Assembly (NCBI GenBank): GCA_003990745.1
Contig: RBNI01003971.1
Span: 1 to 14,857 of the forward strand
DNA from: Jimgerdemannia flammicorona
Lineage: Eukaryota; Mucoromycota; Endogonomycetes; Endogonales; Endogonaceae
Direction: 5' to 3'
DNA: 14,857 bases
Shown here: in pieces, positions 1 through 6,940 of the stretch
Layout: the number at the start of each line of letters is the position of its first letter
How positions within the stretch are numbered: position 1 is the stretch's first letter
Translations under genes and position numbers: made by a program
The notes under the pieces: generated by a model
Seen by the model: the letters and a program-made list of their open reading frames with translations, nothing else
Databases searched by the model: none
Told to the model about the DNA's origin: nothing

Positions 1-11
1 ACTTGACTGAC

Positions 12-17
12 TTTATT
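12..17 (-). promoter_or_regulatory. Poly(A) signal AATAAA
   Basis: A perfect AATAAA on the minus strand lies about 20 bp downstream of the TATA box at 44-37. It could define the R region of the LTR-like fragment, or serve as the 3'-end signal of the ORF at 253-1059. Confidence 0.4.
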
Positions 18-36
18 TCAGAGGAAATAAGAGGGG

Positions 37-44
37 TATTTATA
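37..44 (-). promoter_or_regulatory. TATA box TATAAATA
   Basis: A consensus TATA box on the minus strand followed by a C/T-rich stretch. It is placed where an LTR promoter would be, with transcription then starting near position 10-15 and running out of the window. Confidence 0.4.
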
Positions 45-107
45 CAAAATATAATTCAATGGTTGCTAAGATATAAAGCTAAATATAAATTCCAATAACT
101 AAAACTA

Positions 108-247
108 CTAAGTTCCAGGGCTGGCATTATTTAGTGTTACATCAAAATACTGGTGCTGGAACAATTTCATGTCACCTCAGAATACTAGTGCTGACATTAT
201 CTGGTGTTATATGAGAATACCGGTGCTGGTATTATCCAGTATAATAA
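108..247 (-). repeat. Four tandem degenerate 35-bp repeats
   Basis: Units lie at 108-142, 143-177, 178-212 and 213-247, exactly 35 bp apart. On the minus strand the shared core is approximately AATGYCAGCACYRGTATT preceded by RTAACAY. The units differ from each other at many positions, so the array is old. Direct repeats of this size in the U3 part of an LTR often hold transcription-factor sites, but no specific site is recognised here. Confidence 0.75.
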
Positions 248-252
248 AGAAC

Positions 253-1059
253 TTAGAGCAGAAAGTTCAGGACTATGGGGGCTTCATCATCATTATTATC
301 ATCATCACTGAAAGAGATGAGATCTGCGAATTCGTCATACAGGTTGCGTGTTTCGTGTATGTCGCGCGGGATGATGTCATCATGTTTGGCAGTAGCGGGA
401 AAATCGGGAACAAGATCTGGAGCTCTCCAGTCTATAAGGTTCTCTTCCACAAAATAGGGGACAAATGTGGGGTCTTGAGGGGATCTAACCCAGATGCTTG
501 GGCCTTGGAATACTGAGATCAATTCTTGCAGAAATTGGTCTGGGTTGTTCTGAAGGATAAGATGCCAGAAGTCTTCTACTTCTTCACTGTTGAGGGTGAT
601 AGTGGACTGGGCTTCTATAGCCACCCTGGCTTCTAGTGCATTGATACAGCAGGATGACAGGTCTCTGAAATCTGAGACTCTAACATACTCCAAGTTGGGG
701 ATCGACCATGGTGCATGCCTGAAGATCTGATGGATCTTCTTAGCTGTCCTTGTTTCATGTATATCCATGGGAGTAGCATCTTGTAGCTCTTGGGTGCTGG
801 CCTGTGGGAACTCCTGGCAGAGGAGATTTCCTATTTCATACTTCTGCCACATTTGGAGGCATTCGGTGGTAATGGTGATCCTTGTTTCCATTTCACAGTA
901 GTAGAGAATGAAGTGATAAGGGTCTGCAGTGCCCAGGTAGACACTAGGAGTCCTTCTTGAGCAGGTCCTCATGGCTCTTCTGATGTCTTGGAACATCCTT
1001 TCCTTGACTGAGATACCTTGGTGGTTCCTTGACCTTGAGGTTTGGCAGGTGGCAGGCAT
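253..1059 (-). CDS. Hypothetical 268-residue protein, unknown function
   Basis: An uninterrupted ORF from ATG (1059) to TAA. It is intact and contains CpG, unlike the stop-riddled, CpG-free LINE DNA next to it. I do not recognise the family. The N-terminal 36 residues are rich in Arg. The middle has predicted-helix-like stretches with Trp (W71, W108, W155). The C-terminus is acidic (residues 251-260, SDDDNNDDEA). The hexapeptide DIHETR occurs twice, at 99-104 and 233-238. I see no zinc knuckle, signal peptide or membrane segment. A TAG in the same frame lies upstream near the TATA box, and the chosen ATG is the first Met after it. A TATA box lies 80 bp upstream and an LTR-like sequence follows directly. 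It could be a Gag-like or cargo protein of an LTR element, or a host orphan gene. The ORF is clear but its status as a real gene is not. Confidence 0.5.
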   Translation of the reverse strand: MPATCQTSRSRNHQGISVKERMFQDIRRAMRTCSRRTPSVYLGTADPYHFILYYCEMETRITITTECLQMWQKYEIGNLLCQEFPQASTQELQDATPMDIHETRTAKKIHQIFRHAPWSIPNLEYVRVSDFRDLSSCCINALEARVAIEAQSTITLNSEEVEDFWHLILQNNPDQFLQELISVFQGPSIWVRSPQDPTFVPYFVEENLIDWRAPDLVPDFPATAKHDDIIPRDIHETRNLYDEFADLISFSDDDNNDDEAPIVLNFLL

Positions 1060-1301
1060 TTCATTTGTGGTAAGTCTTTGAGCTATTTTGGGATTGGTGG
1101 TTCTTGTTGGTTGCTGCTACTGCAGTTCCTTGATCCTTCTTTTATATTCTTCAAGATGCTTGTACTGTGGTCACAATGACTTACAGTTGGTCATCATTGC
1201 TCATCTCATATGCCGTATAATCTTCCTGTGCTCCGATCTGGTGGCTTGCAAGGAAATGCTGTCTTCTATGCTGATGTCATCATTCTGGAGTCACCGTTAC
1301 A
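1060..1301 (-). other. 5' flank of the 268-residue ORF; possible element terminus at 1301
   Basis: There is no long ORF that I credit here. On the minus strand the block opens with TGTAACGG (1301-1294), exactly where similarity to the LINE stops. An LTR or other insertion starting with TG would begin in this way. It still contains a few CpG dinucleotides (near 1202, 1231 and 1295), in contrast with the LINE to its right. The second terminus would be outside the window. Confidence 0.35.
1139..1146 (-). promoter_or_regulatory. TATA box TATAAAAG upstream of the 268-residue ORF
   Basis: A consensus TATA box on the minus strand lies 80 bp before the ATG at 1059. Transcription would start about 30 bp downstream and leave a 5' leader of roughly 50 bp, reasonable for a fungal gene or an LTR transcript. 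Confidence 0.4.
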
Positions 1302-2580
1302 ATATGTAAGTGCAGCCCTACTCCCTTCCAGTAGGCTGACCATTGCTACTCAGAACTGTTGAGGGACTCCAATCCTATCTAGTATCTTTGCCAACCAGAC
1401 CCTCTGAATATGGTCATATGCCTTCTTCTGATCCAAGAAGACCAAGCACCCATTCAATCCACAGGCCTGTATCCCTTCAATAACACCATGTACCCAAGCC
1501 ATGCCATCTCAAATAAGTTGGCCTCCAACAAATCCCTGCTGCTCTATCCCCAAGATCTGCTGGGCCACCTTCTGTAGTCTCACTACTACCACTTTAGTAA
1601 TTAACTTTCTGTTTATGTCCAGTAGTATGATCAGCCTCCAATTCTTCCAGTCCTCCCTTCTATCCTTGTTCTTATATAGCAGTACCACCAGCCCCAGATC
1701 CTGCTTCCCTACCTATCTCCTGGACTGTAGTACTAAGTCATAGAGTGCTCTCAGCTCTCCCAGCATACTAGAGACATCCACTATCTTCTTTCAGAAAGCC
1801 CAGGGTAGGTCATCCTCACCTGGTGCTATACCCAGCATAGTTGTAGCAAGAATCTGGCAAATCTCCTCCTCCTGCACTAGTATCACCAGATTGCTCAGCC
1901 CTTCTGCCTGTGGTAAGTACCAATCCTCCAAAGCAAGACCAATGACAGTATCTTCTGCCCCACCCTCCTCCTCACTCTACAAGCCACTCTACTTCTTCTT
2001 AAGCAACCTGAGAATGTCTTGTATACTATGCACCAATGTCCTCTCAGAATTGAGAACCCCCTCCCATCTCTGCTGAACCCTCTTTGCCTGAAGGGCCCTT
2101 GTGAGAAACTTAGAGGGTCTCTCTCCTTCCTCCAGTCTCTGCCAACATAGATGTACTGCCATACTCTGTACCTGCACTTTCTCCTCCTCCTGCAATATCT
2201 ATTGCAACTCCACAACCTCCTTTTTTATCTATAGCAATCTCCAATCCTCTACCTCCTTCAGGGCCACCAAACCTGTCCAATCTTCCAACAGCCTTATCAA
2301 TCTAGCAGAGGCCCACAACCTCTTCTTCCTCCTCTATCTTCCAGCCATCACACCTGCCTCCCTCCAATAGACCCTAGCAGCCTCCTTTAGCCTTATCTAC
2401 CTAATACCAACTATAGCACCTTCCCATATCCACTCCTCCACTCTCTGCCAAATCTCCTCAGTCTACTCATCCCACAGTACCTTATTATCTACCAGAGAGG
2501 AGTTGAGATGTCAATATCCCAGTCCATCCCCACTCCCCCCAAAATGGCCCTGTCCTAGCAGTCTCTAATGATCAGACCAC

Positions 2581-2596
2581 AGACACTATTCTGCCT
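2581..2596 (+). repeat. Target-site duplication, left copy (CBP20 retrocopy)
   Basis: The 16-bp sequence agacactattctgcct is repeated exactly at 3446-3461 after the poly(A) tract. The flanking LINE reading frame resumes on the other side, showing that one copy is the original target. The retrocopy proper starts at T2597. Confidence 0.93.
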
Positions 2597-3288
2597 TGGC
2601 AGACATAGCTTCCATTGTCTCTCACTTGGATATCTCTTCAAGTTACAGGGACCAGCAATATCAAGGCACCTCCACACAATTCGTGCTAGACCTCTCTAAC
2701 AGCACAACCCTATATGTTGGCAACTTGTCCTTCTACACCACCGAGGAGCAGATCTATGAGTTGTTCTCTAAATATGGCGAGATCAAGCATATCATCATGG
2801 GGTTGGATAGGAACCAGAAGATGCCATGCGGGTTCTGCTTTGTTGAATACTACCACTGCTCTGATGCTCTCGACTATATGAAGTACATCAATAGCAGTAA
2901 ACTCGATGAGCATATCATCCATATCCATACAGATTTGGATCCAGGCTTCAGGGAAGGTCGACAGTACAGTCATGGTTGGAGCGGTGGGCAAGTGAGAGAC
3001 AAGTATCGGCAAGAGTACGATGCCAGGCATAGTGGGTGGGGACATTTGGTTAGGCAGAAGTTGGAGAAGGAGAGAGAGAGGCAGCAGAAGGAGAACTATG
3101 AGGCGATCAAGGAGATCCCAAAGGGTGCGGAGGAGTACAGGAGTTGGGGGTTGGCTGGCAAATTGAAACATGGCCGCGATGATGATGAGGAGGAGGAGGG
3201 TGACACATCACAGAAGAGAGCGCGTGAAAATAATTTGCAGTTTAGAGAGAACAAAGATATGTCTGATGAAGATGAGAATCAGGATTGA
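2596..3288 (+). pseudogene. CBC2: Processed retrocopy of nuclear cap-binding protein subunit 2 (CBP20)
   Basis: CBP20 binds the 7-methylguanosine cap of nuclear RNAs together with CBP80. This plus-strand frame of 230 codons is open, with one RRM at about residues 38-115. RNP2 is LYVGNL (39-44) and RNP1 is CGFCFVEY (78-85). Two tyrosines match the cap-stacking pair of the family: Y17 in SYRDQ and Y40 in RNP2. The basic C-terminal region has GRQY and GGQVRD, and the tail is acidic. The frame starts with TTG: the insertion begins at the second base of what should be ATG, and the first in-frame Met is codon 68, inside the RRM. Changes at usually invariant sites include His where the family has Arg before TD (109-111, with a 6-bp duplication adding two residues) and YSHG for YGRG (124-127). 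With no proper start and altered cap-binding residues it is most likely a young pseudogene. Confidence 0.88.
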
Positions 3289-3296
3289 GTATATAT

Positions 3297-3430
3297 GGTG
3301 TAATTAGATTGTAACAGTAAAATTGATGCATGTAGTCAAATGATTGTGTGACATCATACAGTATCCAAAATAAACCACTATGTTCACTTGGCCACGAGCC
3401 TCAATTTTACTGTTACAATCTAATTACACC
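3297..3430. repeat. Perfect 30-bp inverted repeat in the retrocopy 3' UTR
   Basis: The left arm at 3297-3326 and right arm at 3401-3430 are exact reverse complements, separated by 74 bp. The right arm ends directly at the poly(A) tract. The AATAAA at 3369-3374 predicts cleavage around 3390-3404, close to where the right arm begins. The right arm therefore looks like extra sequence added between the normal mRNA end and the A tract, though a genomic hairpin in the parent gene is also possible. Confidence 0.9.
3369..3374 (+). promoter_or_regulatory. Poly(A) signal AATAAA of the CBP20 transcript
   Basis: A perfect AATAAA lies 80 bp after the TGA stop. The usual 15-30 bp spacing would put the cleavage site near 3390-3404, before the right arm of the inverted repeat. 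Confidence 0.65.
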
Positions 3431-3446
3431 AAAAAAAAAAAAAAAA
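3431..3446 (+). other. Poly(A) tail of the retrocopy
   Basis: Sixteen A residues, the last of which may belong to the target-site duplication. They mark the 3' end of the reverse-transcribed mRNA. Confidence 0.9.
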
Positions 3447-3461
3447 GACACTATTCTGCCT
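3446..3461 (+). repeat. Target-site duplication, right copy (CBP20 retrocopy)
   Basis: An exact second copy of agacactattctgcct, beginning at the last A of the tail. LINE endonuclease sequence continues immediately after it. Confidence 0.93.
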
Positions 3462-4121
3462 CTAGAGACCTCTAAACATCCAGACCCCAGCAGTCTGCTA
3501 TCAAAATCCAGTCAATTCTCATCTCCAGACCACTTGCCCATTATGTATATACCCTTCTGTCACTCCACAACTCTCTGCTAGTATCCACCAAAGTATTCTG
3601 CCTCTTTACTTCCTCCCATACCTCTAAACCTCTACTCCTTCCCTCTATCCCCTGCCCTCTATCAGTTCTATCCAATAGTGCATCTCTGACTATATTAAAG
3701 TCCCCTCCAAGCATATCCACTCCAGCTCCTGCCAGAGTCCCTTCCTCCTGAAGACTCTTTACCCAATCTACATGCTCACCCCTCACCACAGAGCAGTAGC
3801 AGGATCCCACTGTAACTGGTTCCTGACCAGTGTGAATTCACTTACCCCAGACCATCCCATATCTCCCCTCTGCCCTTCCTGACCAGAATCCCAACCTTGT
3901 CCTTCCAAAATGCCTCTCCTCCCCATTTCTTTATCCATTCTAGTTTATCCAAATCATCCTTACATCTGACATTCTGCAAAAGAAAGAGATTGGCCTCCAA
4001 TCCCTTCAGCTAAGCAAAAATGTTCCATTAATAAAACAAACCCCAGAGCCTATTCACATTTAGAGAGAAAATGTTGGTTATACTGTTCATAAGGAATAAT
4101 GTATAATAGTAAGTATATCCT

Positions 4122-6141
4122 CTACTGCTCTATGTTCATCTCATCCTAAGCCAGGTCCAGATCATGTTCTATAGCTTCCTCCTTCTCTTTAGTCCTCTTA
4201 GCCTCTAATCTAGCCAGAATTTCTATAAGTTTCCCATTCTTCTTCTCCTTGAATTCTTTATGATATTCCAGGCAGACCTCTTGCTAGAGCTTCAACCCAT
4301 GCCACTTTGCCCAACAGAAAGCAGTCCTCTCACCAGTAGCAACTGCCAGCCCAGCCTCCCTCTTCTTATCAATCTCATACTCTTCTTTCTCCAGGAAAAT
4401 AGCAAGAATCTCTGCCTTCAGTACCTCCACCACTCCCTTGCCATGTAGGATATGTACCCAATACTCATCACTCATCACTTGCAGGTCCACCTCCTCCAAC
4501 TCCTCTGCTGTAAAGTTGTTTATCATCTTGTATATCCATAGCAGATTTCCCACCTCCTTCCCCCTAGGAGTCACCAGCCACCCTCTATCCAGCATTGAGA
4601 TATCAGTCCCAGCACTCACAGCCTCATCCCACTCCTCCTCCTGAATATCCACCAGTTCATCCTTATCCACCACCACCACCTACCCTCTCATTACTACCTC
4701 AGAAACTCCAAAGTATACTCTCTAGGCTCCCCATATAGGCACATTCTCTACCACCCTGCCTCTTGAAGCTGGACCTCATCTAATAAGCAGTATGGGGGTC
4801 AGAAATAGCTCTTAGATCTCAAAGGTACCATCTGCATAAGAGTCATTTCCCTTCACCTCCTCTCCTCCTCCTGGCCCCTTCTCTGCATTCTCTCTATTCT
4901 CGTTGGCCCAGATGCTCTCCTTGGCTCCCCCCATGATTTCAATGCCACCAGCATCCTTCTTCATCCTGTTTTCCAGTTTTGCCAACAGCTCTCTCTGTCT
5001 CTTACATCCTTGGAATCTTTCTCACCACCCCTTATCTATCTGAATCCTCTTTCTATCTACTACTTCTAAATGTATCAACTTGACATACACCTTCCAAGCC
5101 TTAGCTCTCCACTCTAGAGCACTGCTCAGCTCTTCCATCACCTCTAGCAGATCCTCTTCCTCCTCTTCACTCCCCTTCACCCTTATTACCTTGCACAAAA
5201 AAACCCCCCAGACCATCACCAAAGGCCAGTCCCTAGTCTTCCTGATAGCTTCCTTCTCTACTAACCAGATTCAAATATCAATATCCCCAGTCCTGAACAA
5301 GGTCCCCTCTCAGATCCAGAACCCAACATTGACCACCTCACTATACTCAGCCATGACTTCCTCAACTCTCCTCCTTATCTCCTCAGTAGTCACCATGGGC
5401 ACCCCTTTCACTAGCAATTGCACCACCCTGGGGTCCCACCTCAAGTAGAATGCTATCAGAATACACACCTCTCCAACTGTCAACCCCACCTTCAGTACCT
5501 CCTCCAATGGTCCAGCCTTCTCAAAGCCAACCTTCACTCCTTTTAGTCCCTTCAGGAACTTCACAGATACTGCTCCAGCCACCTGCTTAGCAATTAGCCC
5601 CAAGATTATTTTCACTATCACCACTAAGCCCCAGAAACACAAGGTGACTGTGAACTCTGAGATTGACTTCTTGAGTAATAGTGCCACTGCCAGTCCCATT
5701 ACACTATCTACTAGATCACTAGGTCTCATGCCTTTTCCACTGCTCAGTCCACTATCAGTAGTTCTATCTAGATTTTTTTCCTGATCACCCATTATGCTCC
5801 CATCAATAGTCACCCTCTCAGCCCCTACACTACCAGCCCCACTACTCCAGCTTCTCAGAGAGACTCTTCCTTGAGACTGCTGCTCTGCAGTCTTCACCAT
5901 CTCCTTGCCCCTCCTAAGCCAGCCCTCTAGCCCAGCTTTTTGCTGACCCCCTTCACCTTATCTACAAAGCTCACCCTCTCTGTTCTCTGATCTCTAGTGC
6001 TGCCCCCTCCCTACTACATCCTCCCACTAGCAGGCCCCTCATGCTACTCCCCAAGCCAGGGCCCCTCTCCACATACTACCAGTTAAATGCACCCAGGCCA
6101 CCCTGCCCAGTATGCACCTTGAAATGCTCATCAGTTACTAT
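4122..6141 (-). pseudogene. LINE ORF1 (copy 1), decayed
   Basis: ORF1 of LINEs usually encodes an RNA-binding protein that coats the element RNA. The frame begins opposite the ATG of copy 3 but reads ATA here, followed by VTDEHFKVHTGQ. A frameshift lies near 5945, between VDKVKG and GLEGWLRRGKEM. The longest open pieces are 5900-5310 and 4679-4284. The 5900-5310 piece contains SEFTVTLCFWGL, LLVKGVPMVTTEEIRRR and MAEYSEVVNVGFW; its AGAVSVKFLKGL section is matched in the other two copies. The C-terminal part is rich in Glu and Lys and ends LDLA-stop-DEMNIEQ-stop. I find no CCHC zinc knuckle. The reading frame is broken, so it is not functional. Confidence 0.65.
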
Positions 6142-6156
6142 AATACTAGTAGCTTT

Positions 6157-6217
6157 TCTCCAGAAACTGTGTCAAAAGTGATGCCAAAAGGTTGTATAAT
6201 CTGAATGTTACTGGAGA
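6157..6217 (-). other. 5'-terminal hairpin of LINE copy 1
   Basis: The arms tctccag (6157-6163) and ctggaga (6211-6217) are perfectly complementary with a 47-nt loop. On the transcribed minus strand the hairpin is at the very 5' end of the element, just before ORF1. The same structure occurs in copies 2 and 3 with different but still pairing bases. Confidence 0.7.
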
Positions 6218-6220
6218 GAG

Positions 6221-6909
6221 CCCCAATGGTCTGATTATAGATATCACTCAATCTCCAGAGACTTCCAGACATCTAGACCCTAACAATTAACTGTCAGCAC
6301 TCAGTCAATCCTAGTTCCAAGACCACCCACCCAATGGATATAGACCCTCCTATCTCCCCACATTGCTTTACCAGTATCTACTAAGGATCTAAGTTGCTTC
6401 ATCTCCTCTCAACTCTCTAGGCTACTACTTCTACCCCCTATATTCCTCCCCCTATCTGTCCTATCCAACTGCACTATGTGAACTATGTTGAAGTTCTCTC
6501 TAAGTATATCTACTCCTGTCTCTGTAAGTACTCCACTATCCAAAAGATCAGTAATCTACTCCACATACTTACTTCTAACTGTAGGACAGTAATAAGATCT
6601 AACTACAATTAGCTCCTACTCTGGCTGATACCATTTTCCCCAAACCAGTCAATTCCCCCAATTCTTGCTTTTACATATTTCATCTTACTCTTTCCACACC
6701 AGTATCCCAATCTTGCTATTTCAAACTGCAGTCTCTCCCCATCTCCTCATCCACTCTTATTGATTAAGGTTCTTATTATACATATTATATATCCTGCAGT
6801 AGAAAGAGATCAGCTTCTAATCTCTTTAACTAAGTAAAAATATTATATTGCCTCCCAGAACCCCTCAAGCTATTCACATTCAATAAAAAATATTAGTTAT
6901 ACTATTTAT
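6221..6909 (-). pseudogene. LINE ORF2 endonuclease fragment (copy 2)
   Basis: The start codon position reads ATA (6909-6907) where copy 1 has ATG. The GGDFN catalytic motif has become RENFN (6501-6487) through G-to-A changes, removing the active-site Asp. SDH survives at 6234-6226, but the Trp codon before it is TAA (6237-6235). The sequence ends 5 bases after the His codon, with no reverse transcriptase. It is non-functional. Confidence 0.75.
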
Positions 6910-6940
6910 AGGGAATAATATTAAAATAGATATATCTTCT

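Larger units (their letters stand above)
1..250 (-). mobile_element. LTR-like fragment (U3/R part), cut by window edge
   Basis: Read on the minus strand, this stretch runs from a repeat-bearing section (247 down to 108) through an AT-rich section to TATAAATA (44-37) and then an AATAAA signal (17-12) about 20 bp further on. That order, upstream repeats then TATA box then a close poly(A) signal, is the usual U3-R arrangement of a fungal LTR. The other end of the LTR, the primer-binding site and any gag-pol genes are not in the window, so no superfamily can be assigned. It begins just after the stop codon of the 268-codon ORF and could be the 3' LTR of an element carrying that ORF, or an unrelated insertion behind a gene. 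The identification rests on layout alone. Confidence 0.4.
2597..3446 (+). mobile_element. Retrocopy insertion body (coding region, 3' UTR, poly(A))
   Basis: An mRNA-derived insertion lies in the LINE copy 1 endonuclease, in the opposite orientation to the LINE. Its marks are exact 16-bp target-site duplications, a terminal A tract, a poly(A) signal upstream of the tail and 5' truncation one base into the start codon. No intron is seen. About 17 CpG are present, against almost none in the surrounding LINE, which supports a later arrival. The primer strand at the insertion nick ends in TCT, as inferred also for LINE copy 3, which suggests LINE machinery mobilised the mRNA. Confidence 0.9.
1302..4090 (-). 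pseudogene. LINE ORF2 remnant: endonuclease plus N-terminal reverse transcriptase (copy 1)
   Basis: ORF2 would encode the apurinic-type endonuclease that nicks the target and the reverse transcriptase that copies LINE RNA at the nick. The start is ATG 4090-4088, followed by NIFSLNVNRLWG, the usual endonuclease N-terminal strand. GGDFN, which holds a catalytic Asp, is at 3708-3694. It is followed by an LDRTDRG stretch, a Leu-x-Asp-Thr section and RVYT. RIDWIL lies just before the retrocopy, and the catalytic SDH is at 2576-2568 on its far side. The reverse transcriptase is degenerate from about 2450, with motif A FLDQKKAYDHI at 1439-1407, and the copy stops at about 1302. In-frame stops include the codon right after SDH (TAG, 2567-2565) and one after RVYT. 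It cannot make a working protein. Confidence 0.8.
1302..6220 (-). mobile_element. LINE copy 1, 3'-truncated, hosts the CBP20 retrocopy
   Basis: A non-LTR retrotransposon of the apurinic-endonuclease type (Tad1/L1-like), read right to left: 5' hairpin (6217-6157), ORF1 (6141-4122), a 31-bp gap, then ORF2 (from 4090) with endonuclease and the first part of reverse transcriptase. Similarity to copy 3 stops at about 1302, shortly after reverse transcriptase motif A. Motifs B and C, the ORF2 C-terminus and the poly(A) tail are therefore missing, or displaced beyond the insertion at 1-1301. The endonuclease is split by the retrocopy at 2597-3446. It is the best-preserved copy by protein sequence but still has several in-frame stops and a frameshift in ORF1. 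The right end joins copy 2 directly, so copy 1 probably inserted into copy 2. Confidence 0.8.

Noticed and set aside
108..247. CRISPR-like array
   Set aside because: The units are contiguous, diverged and without unique spacers, and the context is eukaryotic.
169..516. Plus-strand ORF with an Ile run (IIIIIII)
   Set aside because: It overlaps the 268-codon minus-strand ORF and the LTR-like repeats. The Ile run is the reverse of the Asp/Asn codons in the acidic tail.
1501..2370. Plus-strand ORFs of 60-106 codons opposite the LINE copy 1 reverse transcriptase
   Set aside because: They are mirror frames of the purine-rich LINE coding strand, full of Ser, Leu and Pro, with no recognisable domain.
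2710..3171. 153-codon minus-strand ORF across the CBP20 copy
   Set aside because: It is an antisense shadow of the RRM coding frame. Its Leu-rich make-up comes from the reverse complement of Glu/Lys codons.
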